A stretch of 64,000 nucleotides of DNA from Sphingomonas sp. H160509 (GTDB lineage: Bacteria; Pseudomonadota; Alphaproteobacteria; Sphingomonadales; Sphingomonadaceae): the NCBI RefSeq assembly GCF_024124765.2, contig NZ_JAMXSR020000002.1, forward strand, positions 767,001 to 831,000, written 5' to 3'. Each line of letters opens with the position of its first letter. Within the stretch, counting starts at the first letter, position 1. Shown piece after piece: positions 19,955 through 30,711 of the stretch. Under the pieces are notes generated by a model that ran no database searches, had not been told where the DNA came from, and saw only the letters and a list, made by a program, of their open reading frames with translations. The position numbers were made by a program, and so were the translations under genes.

Positions 19955-21427
19955 TTAGTCGAGCAGCAAGGGCGCGTGGCGATCGACCAGCGTTTCGCTC
20001 GCTGCGTTGAGCCCGACGACTTCGACGATCGTGCCGTGACGCCGCAGCTTGGCCACTACGTCTTCCAGCGCGGCGACGGCGGTGACATCCCATAGATGTG
20101 CTCTCGTCAGGTCGATCCGCACCGCACGCGCGGTCTCGCGAAGATCGAAGCGGTCCGCGAAGATATCGGCGCTGGCGAAGAACACCTGACCGCCGACACG
20201 GTAGATCCGCGTGTCGCCCGCCGCGTCGTGCTCGACCGTGACGTCCATCAGCCGCGTGACCTTCCATGCGAAGAACACGCCGCTGAGCAGCACGCCGACA
20301 CCGACGCCGAGCGACAGGTCGTGCGTCGCAACGGTGACGATAACGGTTGCGACCATCACCACGCTCGACATCTTGGGATGCCGCGCAAGGTCGCGGATCG
20401 AGCCCCAGGAGAAGGTGCTGATTGACACCATGATCATGATCGCGACCAGCGCCGCGACCGGCACCTGCGCGACCCACGGCCTCAGCGGCACCATCACGAC
20501 GAGCAGGAACACGCCGGCGACCAGCGTCGACAGCCGCCCGCGCCCGCCATAGCGGACGTTGCCGACGGTTTGCCCGATCATCCCGCACCCGGCGATACCG
20601 CCGAACGCACCCGCGGCGATGTTGGCGAGCCCGAGCCCGGTGCACTCGCGCGCCTTCGAACTGGTCGTCTCGGTCAGGTCGTCGACCACACTGGCGGTCA
20701 TCATCGACTCGAGCAGCCCAACCGCCGCCATGGCGAGCGCATAGGGAGCAACGATCCGCAGCATGTCCCAGGTGAACGGCACGTCGGGAAGCCCGAACGA
20801 CGGCAGCGTGGAGGGCAGCTTGCCGAGATCGCCGACTGTCTTCAGCGGCATCGGCACCCACATCGCGATCGCGGTCAGCACGACGATGCAGATCAGCGGC
20901 GACGGGATGGCGTTCGAGATGCGCGGCATGAGGTAGATGATCGCGAGACCACCGGCGATCATCGCATAGGCCTGCCAACTGACGCCGACCATCTGCGGCA
21001 CCTGCGCGGAGAAGATCAGGATTGCGAGTGCGTTGACGAACCCGGTGCGGACCGACTTCGAGACGAACCGCATCAGCACGTCGAGCTTGGCGAGCCCGAA
21101 CGCGATCTGGAGTGCACCTGCGAGCATCGTCGCGATGAGCAGGTATTGCAGGCCATGGGCGTGAACCAACGCGGCCGCGACGAGTGCGACGGAGCCGGCT
21201 GCGCCCGAGATCATCGCGGGGCGACCGCCGGCGAACGCGATGACGATGCCGATCACGAACGACGCGAACAGGCCGACTTCGGGATCGATTCCGGCGACGA
21301 ACGAGAAGGCGATCACCTCGGGGATAAGCGCGAACGTGCCGACCATGCCGGCGAGCACGTCGCGGCGTGCGGCGGTCGGGCCGCTAAACCATTCGGCGCG
21401 GTAACGAGAAAGAGATAAGGATGTCAT
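19955..21427 (-). CDS. SulP family inorganic anion transporter
   Basis: Inner-membrane anion carrier, 490 residues, of the SulP/SLC26 type (sulfate, bicarbonate or similar). The membrane domain (about 15-380) shows DVLAGMVGTFALIPEVIAFS and a series of hydrophobic helices; a STAS domain closes the protein (about 400-490; VRIDLTRAHLWDVTAVAALE). The actual anion cannot be told. Frame intact, start ATG 21427. About 230 bases upstream of its start are free of genes, enough for its own promoter. Confidence 0.9.
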   Translation of the reverse strand: MTSLSLSRYRAEWFSGPTAARRDVLAGMVGTFALIPEVIAFSFVAGIDPEVGLFASFVIGIVIAFAGGRPAMISGAAGSVALVAAALVHAHGLQYLLIATMLAGALQIAFGLAKLDVLMRFVSKSVRTGFVNALAILIFSAQVPQMVGVSWQAYAMIAGGLAIIYLMPRISNAIPSPLICIVVLTAIAMWVPMPLKTVGDLGKLPSTLPSFGLPDVPFTWDMLRIVAPYALAMAAVGLLESMMTASVVDDLTETTSSKARECTGLGLANIAAGAFGGIAGCGMIGQTVGNVRYGGRGRLSTLVAGVFLLVVMVPLRPWVAQVPVAALVAIMIMVSISTFSWGSIRDLARHPKMSSVVMVATVIVTVATHDLSLGVGVGVLLSGVFFAWKVTRLMDVTVEHDAAGDTRIYRVGGQVFFASADIFADRFDLRETARAVRIDLTRAHLWDVTAVAALEDVVAKLRRHGTIVEVVGLNAASETLVDRHAPLLLD

Positions 21428-21657
21428 GGATTTATCCGCATAGGACGCACGAACCGCAGCGCTGTCTTGGCAGGCGGTTCACTTCAGAGGCGTCGTTGCG
21501 TTGTCCGGCGGATCGGCGGCCGGAATAGCCACCCGGAATTGCACCGGGTCCAGGGCGAATGGGTGCTCGTTAGCGGCGACTGGGGCTCGATGCAACTTTC
21601 GGCCATGAACCCCTGCACGTCATCCTGACGAAGCGTTTGAAGCGAGTTCGACCTTTC

Positions 21658-22104
21658 CTAGGTAAACAGATCCACCACTTCGGCCCCCTCACCCACCGCC
21701 TGCAGCAGCAAGGTGCGGTGGCAGTGGCAAGGGTCGCGCTCGTAGCAGAGCAGCGCGCTCGGCTTCTCGGCTGCCAGCCCCGGAGCATGATCGCCGCAGC
21801 AGCCTGAGCCTCGGGAAGCTCGAGCTGTTCGTCATAGACCGCGGTCAGGGTCGCGACGTCGCCCTTCTTGGCCGCATCGCGCCCGCGCTTCGGCGTCCCG
21901 AGCGCCTTCAGGTGCACGTAATCGATCTCGACCTCACGCAGCGACGCGGCGAGCGAGGTCTTCGAAAACCCCTGGTCGCCGCGACAACGGAAGCGCCCGG
22001 ACGTCGATCACCCGCTCGACCCCCGCCGCCTTCAATGCCGCGAGGAAATCGGCCATCGTCGTGGCCTCATAGCCGATCGTGAAGATCTTCGTCGGGTCTG
22101 TCAT
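21658..22104 (-). CDS. DUF488 family protein (two apparent frameshifts)
   Basis: A small DUF488 protein, about 148 residues after repair, of unknown biochemical role. It starts [20 protein letters not shown] and has [18 protein letters not shown] and the conserved [14 protein letters not shown] cysteine-histidine cluster. Breaks lie at the CCCC run 21969-21972 (one base too many) and the CCCC run 21778-21781 (one too few), so the net length is unchanged. The start at 22104 is ATG. It is divergent from trmFO with 58 bases between. Confidence 0.82.
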
Positions 22105-22162
22105 GCAGGCGAAGTGGTATTGCGGACCTGACACGGCAAGCGTCCGTCGCTATCTGACCCGA

Positions 22163-23545
22163 ATGACCCACGATATCCATGTCATCGGCGGCGGGCTCGC
22201 CGGTTCCGAAGCCGCCTGGCAACTCGCTGAAGCCGGCCTCAAGGTCCGCCTGTCCGAAATGCGCGGCAGCGGCGAAGAGACGCCTGCGCACCAGACCGAC
22301 GGCCTCGCCGAACTCGTCTGCTCGAACAGCTTCCGGTCGGACGATGCCGAAGCCAACGCGGTCGGGTTGCTCCACCAGGAACTCCGTACGCTCGGCTCGC
22401 TGATCATGCGGCAGGCTGACATCCACCGCGTTCCGGCCGGCTCCGCACTCGCCGTCGACCGCGACAATTTCTCGGCCAGCGTGACGGAGGCGATCGACCA
22501 GCATCCGAACATCACGCTCGTCCGCGAACGCATCGACGCACTGCCCGATGGCCCGACGATCATCGCCACCGGTCCGCTGACCGCCGCCTCGCTCGCCGCG
22601 GGGATCGGCGCCGAGACCGGCCGCGAGGCGCTGGCGTTCTTCGACGCGCTCGCGCCGATCGTCCACCGCGACTCGATCGACATGGACACCGCGTGGTTCG
22701 CGTCGCGCTGGGACAAGGGCGCCGATGTTGAAGGGGGCGGCAAGGACTACATCAACTGCCCGATGGACAAGGACCAGTATCTGGCCTTCCACCAGGGCCT
22801 GATCGATGGCGAGAAGACCCCGTTCAAGGAATGGGAGAAGGACACGCCCTATTTCGACGGCTGCATGCCGATCGAGGTGATGGCGGAGCGCGGCGTCGAC
22901 ACGCTGCGCTACGGCCCGATGAAGCCCGTCGGGCTCGACAACCCGAAGACCGGGCGCTGGCCGCACGCCGTCGTCCAGCTTCGCCAGGACAATGCGCAGG
23001 GCACCCTGTGGAACATCGTCGGCTTTCAGACCAAGATGAAGCATGCCGACCAGGTCCGCCTCTTCCGCACGATCCCCGGCCTGGAGAACGCTGAGTTCGC
23101 CAGGCTGGGCGGTCTGCACCGCAACACGTTTATCCGCTCGCCAGAATTGCTGGACGAGACGCTGCGACTGAAGTCTCGCCCGCACATCCGTTTCGCCGGG
23201 CAGATCACTGGCTGCGAAGGGTATATCGAGAGCTGCGGGATCGGCATGCTCGCGGGACTGTTCGCGGCGGCCGAACTCACTGGCAAGACTCTAACGCCCC
23301 CGCCCTACGCGACTGCTCTCGGCGCGTTGCTCGGCCACATCACAGGCGGCGCCGAGGTCGAGACGTATCAGCCGATGAACGTGAACTTCGGGCTGTTCCC
23401 GCCGATCACGGGCCGCACAAAGAAGGCGGATCGCAAGCGGATGTACACGGATCGCGGTCGAGCGGCGCTCGCGGAATGGCTCAACTCTCCTCGGCCACAG
23501 GCTGAACTGGCGGACAATTCGCCCGAGCTGGCCCCTTCCGCTTGA
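22163..23545 (+). CDS. trmFO: Methylenetetrahydrofolate-tRNA m5U54 methyltransferase TrmFO
   Basis: TrmFO makes ribothymidine at position 54 of tRNA, using methylene-THF as carbon donor and FAD as reductant. About 460 residues. The dinucleotide-binding fold opens the protein ([21 protein letters not shown]); [15 protein letters not shown] and [19 protein letters not shown] are family signatures, and [22 protein letters not shown] carries a C-terminal Cys near the flavin. The start at ATG 22163 fits the family; the open frame runs upstream to 22079. The 3' end overlaps the converging EF-hand gene by 65 bases. Confidence 0.94.
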   Translation: MTHDIHVIGGGLAGSEAAWQLAEAGLKVRLSEMRGSGEETPAHQTDGLAELVCSNSFRSDDAEANAVGLLHQELRTLGSLIMRQADIHRVPAGSALAVDRDNFSASVTEAIDQHPNITLVRERIDALPDGPTIIATGPLTAASLAAGIGAETGREALAFFDALAPIVHRDSIDMDTAWFASRWDKGADVEGGGKDYINCPMDKDQYLAFHQGLIDGEKTPFKEWEKDTPYFDGCMPIEVMAERGVDTLRYGPMKPVGLDNPKTGRWPHAVVQLRQDNAQGTLWNIVGFQTKMKHADQVRLFRTIPGLENAEFARLGGLHRNTFIRSPELLDETLRLKSRPHIRFAGQITGCEGYIESCGIGMLAGLFAAAELTGKTLTPPPYATALGALLGHITGGAEVETYQPMNVNFGLFPPITGRTKKADRKRMYTDRGRAALAEWLNSPRPQAELADNSPELAPSA

Positions 23546-23966
23546 CCGCCGTCGTGGCAAATTCCGGGGCGGTCATCGCGCCGGATTTGTCACGGTCGGC
23601 GTCGGCGAACTTGGTTGTCGCCTTCACCGCCCATTCGTCGAACGACAGCTTGCCATCGCCGTCCACGTCCAGCCGCGCGTAAGCCTTGCGCCGCTGGACC
23701 AGATATTCCTCGCGCGTGATCTTCGCATCCCGATCCTTGTCGTAGCGATCGAACCGCTTTTGCTCGCGCGTCTTGTCGGTCGCCTCGGGCGCGGCATCAG
23801 GTAGCGGATCGGACGCGCCCGTGCCGCCACTCACCTGTGCCATCGGCTGAGGCGGTAGCAGCGGCCCCGGCCGCGCCTTCCCGCTAAAAAACATGAACCC
23901 CGCAGCGATCAACGCGATCACCGCCGCCCCACCCGCCAAATACCGCCTCATCGCCGCCGCCCCCAT
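23481..23966 (-). CDS. Membrane-anchored EF-hand protein
   Basis: A 161-residue protein with an N-terminal membrane anchor or signal ([20 protein letters not shown]), a Pro-rich linker, and three EF-hand calcium loops: [26 protein letters not shown] and [15 protein letters not shown]. It probably binds calcium outside the cytoplasm. The true start may be Met6 at 23951. Its last 65 bases overlap trmFO tail to tail on the other strand, which is unusual; both frames are supported by protein features. Confidence 0.8.
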   Translation of the reverse strand: MGAAAMRRYLAGGAAVIALIAAGFMFFSGKARPGPLLPPQPMAQVSGGTGASDPLPDAAPEATDKTREQKRFDRYDKDRDAKITREEYLVQRRKAYARLDVDGDGKLSFDEWAVKATTKFADADRDKSGAMTAPEFATTAVKRKGPARANCPPVQPVAEES

Positions 23967-24016
23967 TGCCCAGCCTGCACGCTAGGCCTGACCGCAGACG
24001 ATCCCCATCCGATTGG

Positions 24017-24674
24017 TCAGTATCCGGTCAATCTATGCCACGCCAACCGCGCCACGCGCCGAGCAGGGCTCGGCAAAGCATCCGATTCAACGGCGATATC
24101 GAACCTCGCTATCAACGCAACCGCGCCCAACGCGCGGGCAGCGCGTGGCCAGCGCGTCCCGAACGCCGTGTCAAACCGTGCTTTGGCCAACGACCGCGCG
24201 AGATCGGCCAACGACGCATCCGTTACGCTGCAAGCAAGATCCGCGAGCGCCCATCCTTCCCCCGCCGCGCCGATATTTCGATCCTCCACTCCGAGGACTT
24301 TCAACGCCGCTTCGAACAGTCGACCGCCCCGTTCCGTAGCAAACGCTTCGATCGTAGCTGGACCGACCTCCGCCTGAAGAAGCATCTCCCAACCGTCGGT
24401 CATTGAAGCAAGTGACGTCCCCAATACGCCGCTGGGCAACACCGAACAAGTGATCGCTTGCAACACTGGTTCCTGCGGTGCGGGTACCGAGTCGAGGCGT
24501 GTCAACGCCTCATGCCACCAGGTCAACCGCATCTGACCGACCAGCGGCTCACGCGTCGATCTGACGATTGCGGCTAGCGTATCGTCCAGCGTGAACAGGG
24601 CCGTTATCCCGTCGCGCGCGGAGGGTGACGCGTAACTCAATGCGAGGGGCGAATGCAGCGGTGTCGCGGTTCAT
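24017..24674 (-). CDS. Squalene/phytoene-synthase-fold protein, NDUFAF6-like (one apparent frameshift)
   Basis: A short all-helical protein of about 218 residues. ALFTLDDTLAAIVRST followed by GQMRLTWWHEALTR matches the NDUFAF6 branch of the squalene/phytoene synthase fold, which in mitochondria helps assemble complex I and has lost prenyl-transferase activity. I see no pair of Asp-rich DxxxD motifs, which supports a non-enzymatic role. The frame breaks at the four-G run 24646-24649; dropping one base joins MNRDTAAFALALSYA from ATG 24674. Without repair the start would be the TTG at 24640. The complex I link is inference from the family. Confidence 0.65.
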
Positions 24675-24832
24675 GCCGACGCGATAGCCCACTGTATCAG
24701 GCGAGATAAGTCATGTCCGACAACCACTACGGTAGTTATTTGACCATTAACCATGTCTCTTGAGTTCGACTTACGGGCTTGCAGTTCAAAGCCTGTCACA
24801 GATCAACCCCTGATCGGATACGGAAACCGACG

Positions 24833-26837
24833 ATGCGAAGTAGAGCGGCGGCGACAGGCACTTTTCTTGCACGCCTGCGCCGCGACACCGGAGGCAATAC
24901 GCTGGCAATCATGGCAGCGGCGTTGATTCCGATGTGTGCGATTGCCGGGTCCGCGATCGACATGGCGCGACTGTATGTCGTCAAGAGCAGGATGCAACAG
25001 GCCTGCGATGCGGGCGTGCTCGCCGGTCGCAAGTTCATGACCGACGGCAACGATGCCACGCTGGACAAGACTGCGTCGGATCAGGCCAAGGTGTTCTTCA
25101 ACAACAACCTTCGTTCAGGTTGGATGGGCACGAAGAGCATTAGCTTCGTACCGACGAAGACCAGCGAGAACCGAGTCGCAGGCACGGCGAAGGTGCTCGT
25201 CCCGATGACGATCATGAAGATGTTCGCAGCGCCCGACATCACCCTAAATGTCGCTTGCGAAGCCCGCTACGACGTTGCGGACACCGACATCCTGTTTGTC
25301 CTCGACACGACCGGATCCATGGCCTGCCTGCCCGCGGATAGCGACAGCGTCTGCAACGCATATGTCAGCAGCATGCTCAACAACAACCAGATCAGGAGTT
25401 ACAAGCGTCCTGCACAGGTAAGCGCGGACTCCCTCCTCAGGCTATTCGGGGCTCCCAGACCAGACCAACGGCTATGCTGGCACGACGGGATACGCCGTTC
25501 CGGAAAAAACGGGTCACGCATCGCGGCGTTGCGCCAAGCCGTCGTCGATTTTTACAAGACGATGGACGCGAACGTCCAGGCGACTACGCATGTGCGCTAT
25601 GGTTTCGTGACGTACAGTTCCAGTGCGAACGTCGGCGCGGCCATCCAAGCGAAATCGTCGAGCTATATGCTGGGCGGTTCGGGCGCTGGATCGACCTGGA
25701 GCTATCAGTCTCGCAAGGTGACGAACGACTTCAACGACGGCAACCCGGTCCTCACCTATGACAACCGGACATCGCAGAACTGCCCGTCGACGACAGTCCG
25801 GACACCGGCTGGCACGACGAACACCCCCTATGCGTACAACACCGGGACGCAGCGTGCGTCAATCGCTACGCAATATTGGGACAGCGGGGCGAGGCGGTGC
25901 ACGACGTCGACCCAGCGTGTCGGTGCGGTCTGGACCTACAAGCAATGGCCGTGGGACGTAACCAGCTATGTCGCCGGTGCAGCGGCCCCCCGACCCCACC
26001 GAAATCAACGGCGCAACATCGTCGTGGCTCGGCTGCATCGAAGAACGGGCAACGACCGCGAGGGCGATGACGTTCGACACCGACGATCTCCCGGCGGATC
26101 TGGATCCGGATCTGGTTCCGAACAGCGACGACACGCGTTGGCGCCCTCTTTGGCCGGACGTCGAATATGAACGCTTCACTCTGAACCGGTACAACCAGTC
26201 GAGCTATACGACCAACACCGTCGTTGCGAACGACAACGCGTCACCAACTCCTGCTACCAACATGAACTCGGTCGCCAAGCAACAGGCCGGTTTCGTCGCC
26301 TGCGGCAAACCCGTGCAACGCCTGACGACGATGACGCAGGCGCAGGTCGATTCGTACGTCAATGCCGTGGACTTCGTGCCGCTCGGCGGCACCTATCACG
26401 ACGTCGGTATGATCTGGGGCACCCGCATGCTGTCGACGGACGGGATTTTCTCGAACGACAATGCCGCATGGGGCGGTCGCGGGGCAACCAACAAGGTTAT
26501 CGTCTTCCTTACCGACGGCGATATGTCGCCATCGCCCTATTCCTACGGGCTTTACGGCATGGAATATTATGACGGACGGGTCACCGACGGTGACTGGGCG
26601 AGCGCGAACGATCGTCAAAAACAATACCACAACGCGCGTCTGCTTGCGGAATGTGCGAAAGCTCAGGACATGCACATCGACGTCTGGACCGTATCGATCG
26701 CGCCGAGTGCGACCGCGGAAATGACACAGTGTGCGACGACGTCGGACCAGGCATTGTTCACGACCAGCGGCGCCGATCTTTCCGCGGCCTTCGTTCGCAT
26801 CGCCAAGCAGGTCGCCAGGTTGCGACTGTCCAAATGA
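24833..26837 (+). CDS. TadE/G-like pilus protein with von Willebrand factor A domain (three apparent frameshifts)
   Basis: About 667 residues after repair. The N terminus has a Tad/Flp-type membrane anchor (NTLAIMAAALIPMCAIAGSAIDM, about residues 22-45). A vWA domain starts with the MIDAS sequence ILFVLDTTGSMA near residue 160, and its later strand VIVFLTDGDMSPSP lies near residue 560, so a very long Ser/Thr/Asn-rich insertion splits the domain. Breaks: GGGG 25448-25451 (+1), A run 25504-25509 (-1), C run 25986-25991 (+1). TGA overlaps the ATG of the next gene. Likely an exported pseudopilus or adhesion factor. Confidence 0.8.
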
Positions 26838-27444
26838 ATAGGTCTCGTCGGTACGATATCCTTTTGGGCCGCAGGATCGCTGCCGATCGTCGCGGCGCCA
26901 CGATCATCGAATTCGCGATGGTCATTCCGGTACTGATGATTCTACTGATGGGATTGTTCGATCTGCTCCACCAGATCTACGTGCAGTCGATTCTCGATGG
27001 CGCGCTGCAAAAGGCGGCGCGTGATTCGGCGATCGAAGGCGGCGCCGCGAATGCCGACATGTTCGACAAACAGGTGTGGAACATGGTCAAGATCGTCGCG
27101 CCCGGCGCAACATATAAGGCCACGCGAAAGAGCTATTCGACGTTCCAGGGCCTCAAGCCCGAGGACTTCACCGACAAGAACGGGGATCGGATTTGCAACA
27201 AAGGTGAGTCTTTCACGGATATCAACGGTAACGGTACATGGGATGCCGACCCCGGACTGACGGGCCAGGGTGGCGCCGAGGACGTGACGCAATACACCAT
27301 GACCATCACCTATCAGCGATTGTTTCCCGTCGCGGGCTTGATGGGCTTGCCGCCCACGATGAACATCGCCGCGACCACGCTGCTCAAGAACCAGCCCTAT
27401 GATTCGCAACGCGTGCCCCCCCTGCCCCGAAGACCTGCACATGA
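26834..27444 (+). CDS. TadE-like pilus assembly protein 1 (apparent frameshift near the end)
   Basis: A TadE-type pseudopilin, about 203 residues. RRGATIIEFAMVIPVLMILL near residues 20-40 is the TadE motif: short cytoplasmic head, Glu in the membrane segment, exported tail. The tail contains DKNGDRICNKGESFTDINGNGTWDAD, which resembles a dockerin- or calcium-binding Asp/Asn loop. As written, the frame runs to 27520 inside the next gene. An indel in the seven-C run 27416-27422 would end it at the TGA 27442-27444, overlapping the next ATG as ATGA. That ending is inferred. Confidence 0.75.
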
Positions 27445-28178
27445 TACCGCGCCGTACTCTCCGCTCCGCACCTTCGATCGTATCCGGCCGGTTGCTACGC
27501 GAACTGCGCGGGGACCATAGTGGCCTCGCTCTGCTCGAGTTCGCGCTCGGTCTCCCGCTGGTGCTGTCGCTCGGACTTTATGGCGTGGAAACAGCGAACT
27601 TGGCGCTTGCCAACCTCCGCGTAAGCCAGGTCGCGATGAACCTCGCCGACAACGCTTCGCGTGTCGGAATCGCTAGCAACTTGACCACAGTCCAACTTCG
27701 CGAAGTCGACATGAACGACGTGCTGCAGGCGGCACGCATCCAGGGGACCAGAATCAATCTATCCAAGTATGGACGGGTCATTGTCTCCAGCCTGGAGAAC
27801 ATGTCGGGCACACAGCGCATTCATTGGCAGCGATGCTTCGGCCTGATGAAGGGGACGAGCTACGACTCGAGCTACGGCACGACCAAGGTCGCGGACGGCA
27901 CCGACGGTTCGGCAACCAACAGAGGCACCGACACGACAACGAGTACCGATTCGGGCATGGGCGACAATGGTGCGAAGGTTACAGCACCGCCCAATTCAGG
28001 CGTGATGTTCGTCGAAGTGAATTATCAGTATCAGCCGATCGCCCCCAACTGGCTGATCGGGCCGACACGACTTCATTACATCGCATCGTTCATTGTTCGC
28101 GATAACCGCGACTTCACGCAAATCTATAACCCAAACCCGACCGCAACCGCCTCGACCTGCGACAAATACACCGTCTAA
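27441..28178 (+). CDS. TadE-like pilus assembly protein 2
   Basis: A 245-residue TadE/TadG-like protein. GLALLEFALGLPLVLSLGLYGVE near residues 30-52 is the membrane motif with the conserved Glu. The rest is exported and ends in TCDKYTV. The start ATG 27441 overlaps the inferred end of the previous gene; an upstream in-frame ATG at 27399 falls inside it. The three genes 24833-28178 form a tight operon. No tadA, tadB, tadC, cpaB or flp pilin is in this window. Confidence 0.78.
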   Translation: MIPRRTLRSAPSIVSGRLLRELRGDHSGLALLEFALGLPLVLSLGLYGVETANLALANLRVSQVAMNLADNASRVGIASNLTTVQLREVDMNDVLQAARIQGTRINLSKYGRVIVSSLENMSGTQRIHWQRCFGLMKGTSYDSSYGTTKVADGTDGSATNRGTDTTTSTDSGMGDNGAKVTAPPNSGVMFVEVNYQYQPIAPNWLIGPTRLHYIASFIVRDNRDFTQIYNPNPTATASTCDKYTV

Positions 28179-28197
28179 GTTTGAACTGGCGAAGACA

Positions 28198-28222
28198 GGG
28201 TCGCGGCAAATGGCCGCGACCC
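28198..28222. terminator. Hairpin terminator between tadE-like gene and pdhB
   Basis: GGGTCGCGGC-AAATG-GCCGCGACCC is a perfect 10-bp stem with a 5-base loop. It sits between two converging genes and can serve both strands. Confidence 0.7.
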
Positions 28223-28230
28223 TTACGCGA

Positions 28231-29658
28231 TTACTTGTATGTAACCTTCTTCACCGCCGTCACGACCTTAGCCACGTCGACCAGCATCAGCTTTTCCAGG
28301 TTCGCCGCATACGGCATCGGTACGTCTTCGTTCGTCACGCGGAGTACCGGTGCGTCGAGGTCGTCGAAGCCGTGCTCCATCACCACCGAGACAATCTCCG
28401 AGGCGATCGAGCAGGTTGCCCAATTCTCTTCGACGATGATCATGCGGTTGGTCTTGGCGAGGCTCTTCAGGACCGTCTCGGTGTCGAGCGGGCGCAACGT
28501 GCGCAGGTCGATGACCTCCGCGTCGATGCCCTCCTCGGCGAGCTTCTCGGCAGCTTCCAAGGAAATGCCGACGCCGATCGAGTAGCTGACGATCGTCACG
28601 TCCTTGCCCTCGCGGACGATCCGCGCCTTGCCGATCGGCAGGACGTGGTTGTCCAGCTTGGGAACGTCGAAGCTGCGGCCGTACATCAGCTCGTTCTCGA
28701 GGAACACGACGGGATCCTCGGTGCGGATCGCAGCCTTGAGCAGGCCCTTCGCGTCCGCCGCATCATACGGCGCAATCACGATCAGGCCGGGGACGCTCGC
28801 ATACCACGCCGCGAAGTTGTGCGAATGCTGTGCTCCCACGCGCGACGCCGCGCCGTTCGGACCACGGAACACTATCGGGCAGCGCATCTGGCCACCCGAC
28901 ATGTAGTTGGTCTTGGCGGCCGAGTTGATGATGTGGTCGATCGCCTGCAACGCGAAGTTGAAGGTCATGAACTCGACGATCGGGCGAAGGCCGCCCATCG
29001 CCGCGCCTGCACCGATGCCGGCAAAGCCGTATTCGGTGATCGGCGTGTCGATCACGCGACGGTCGCCGAACTCGTCGAGCAGCCCCTGCGTGACCTTATA
29101 TGCGCCCTGATACTGCGCGACTTCCTCGCCCATCACGAAGACGCGGTCGTCCTCGCGCATTTCCTCGGCCATCGCGTCACGAAGGGCTTCGCGGACGGTC
29201 GTCTTGACCATCTCGGTGCCCTCGGGAATCGCCGGGTCGGAGATGCCGACCTTCTCGGCCGATGCGACGAGCTGTTGCGTGCCGCTCTCGGCCTTGGCGG
29301 GCGACGCGCCTTCGGGAACCGGTGGAGCCTTGTCGTCCGACGGCGTTTCCTTCGGCGCGGCGTTGGCCGCATAGCCCGAGCGTACCTCGGCGGGCTTCTG
29401 GTCGCTCGCGCTCTCGCCCTCTTCGAGGATCGTCGCGATGACGGTGCCGACCTTCACGTTGTCGGTGCCCTCGGCGACGCTGATCGAACCGATCGTGCCT
29501 TCGTCGATCGCCTCGAACTCCATCGTCGCCTTGTCGGTCTCGATCTCCGCGAGGATATCGCCCGACTTGACGCTGTCGCCTTCCTTGACGAGCCACTTGG
29601 CCAGCGTGCCCTCTTCCATCGTCGGGGAGAGCGCGGGCATCTTGATCTCGATCGCCAT
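28231..29658 (-). CDS. pdhB: Pyruvate dehydrogenase E1 beta subunit with N-terminal lipoyl domain
   Basis: Second subunit of the pyruvate dehydrogenase E1 component. 475 residues, longer than usual because residues 1-78 form a lipoyl domain with the lipoylated Lys in [14 protein letters not shown]. An Ala/Pro/Glu linker follows, and from about residue 150 the E1-beta transketolase fold ([41 protein letters not shown], then the C-terminal domain). The lipoyl fusion is known in alphaproteobacteria. Its ATG overlaps the pdhA stop by one base (TGATG). The E2 and E3 genes are not in the window. Confidence 0.95.
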   Translation of the reverse strand: MAIEIKMPALSPTMEEGTLAKWLVKEGDSVKSGDILAEIETDKATMEFEAIDEGTIGSISVAEGTDNVKVGTVIATILEEGESASDQKPAEVRSGYAANAAPKETPSDDKAPPVPEGASPAKAESGTQQLVASAEKVGISDPAIPEGTEMVKTTVREALRDAMAEEMREDDRVFVMGEEVAQYQGAYKVTQGLLDEFGDRRVIDTPITEYGFAGIGAGAAMGGLRPIVEFMTFNFALQAIDHIINSAAKTNYMSGGQMRCPIVFRGPNGAASRVGAQHSHNFAAWYASVPGLIVIAPYDAADAKGLLKAAIRTEDPVVFLENELMYGRSFDVPKLDNHVLPIGKARIVREGKDVTIVSYSIGVGISLEAAEKLAEEGIDAEVIDLRTLRPLDTETVLKSLAKTNRMIIVEENWATCSIASEIVSVVMEHGFDDLDAPVLRVTNEDVPMPYAANLEKLMLVDVAKVVTAVKKVTYK

Positions 29659-30711
29659 CAGTACTTCTCCACCAGAACATCGGTGTAGAGCTCGGCAGCA
29701 TCCGGCTCCGGGGTCTGCTCGGCGAAATCGGCGGCTTCGTTCACGATTTTCCTGATTTCCTGTTCAAGGGACTTGAGGTCCGCCTCGGTCACGCCCTGCG
29801 CGTCGAGCAGCTTCTTCATGTGATCGATCGGATCCGACTTGTCGCGAACCGCCTGGACCTCGTCGCGCGTGCGGTACTTGGCCGGATCGGACATCGAATG
29901 GCCACGGTAGCGATAGGTCTTCATCTCGAGGATGACGGGGCCCTTGCCCGCGCGGACCCACGCCAGCGCTTCCTCGGCGGCACCGCGGCAGGCGAGCACG
30001 TCCATGCCGTCGACCTGGATGCCGGGAATGCGGAAGCTCTCGCCGCGGCGATACAGCTGGTCCTCGGCCGAAGCGCGATTGACGCTGGTGCCCATTGCGT
30101 ACTGGTTGTTCTCGATCACGAAGATGATCGGCAGCTTCCACAGCTCGGCCATGTTGAAGCTCTCGTACACCTGGCCCTGGTTCGCGGCGCCGTCGCCGAA
30201 ATAGGCCATGCAGATGCCGCCGTCGTTCGAGTATTTATGCTTGAACGCGAGGCCGGTGCCGAGCGACACCTGCGCACCGACGATACCGTGGCCGCCGTAG
30301 AATTTATGCTCGGTCGAGAACATGTGCATCGACCCGCCCTTGCCCTTCGAGATCCCCGAATTGCGTCCGGTCAGCTCGGCCATGATCACCTTCGGGTCGA
30401 TCCCGTAGGCGAGCATGTGGCCGTGATCTCGGTAGCCGGTGATCACCGAATCGGTCTCGCCGTTGAGCGCGGACTGAAGGCCGACGGCAACCGCTTCCTG
30501 GCCGATATACAGATGGCAAAAACCACCGATCAGACCCAAGCCATAGAGCTGGCCCGCTTTTTCCTCGAAACGGCGGATCAGCAGCATCTGCCGATACATT
30601 TCGAGCAGTTCGTCCTTCGACGCCTCGTACGGCTTTGGTTCGGCCGGTCGTTCGCGGTTCGTAATCGGCGGTTCGGCGATTGCGCGTGCTGGTGGGGGGG
30701 GTCTTGGCCAC
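29658..30711 (-). CDS. pdhA: Pyruvate dehydrogenase E1 alpha subunit (one apparent frameshift)
   Basis: E1 alpha binds thiamine diphosphate and decarboxylates pyruvate. About 350 residues after repair. The TPP motif is [20 protein letters not shown] ending with the conserved Asn in [10 protein letters not shown], and the phosphorylation-loop region [15 protein letters not shown] is intact. The frame breaks at the eight-G run 30694-30701 close to the start; seven Gs give [15 protein letters not shown] and join to [18 protein letters not shown]. Without repair the gene would begin at an internal Met at 30599. It is first in the pdhA-pdhB operon. Confidence 0.93.

Noticed and set aside
28093..29688. 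531-codon plus-strand frame opposite pdhB
   Set aside because: Antisense shadow of pdhB, and it would overlap a strong terminator hairpin.
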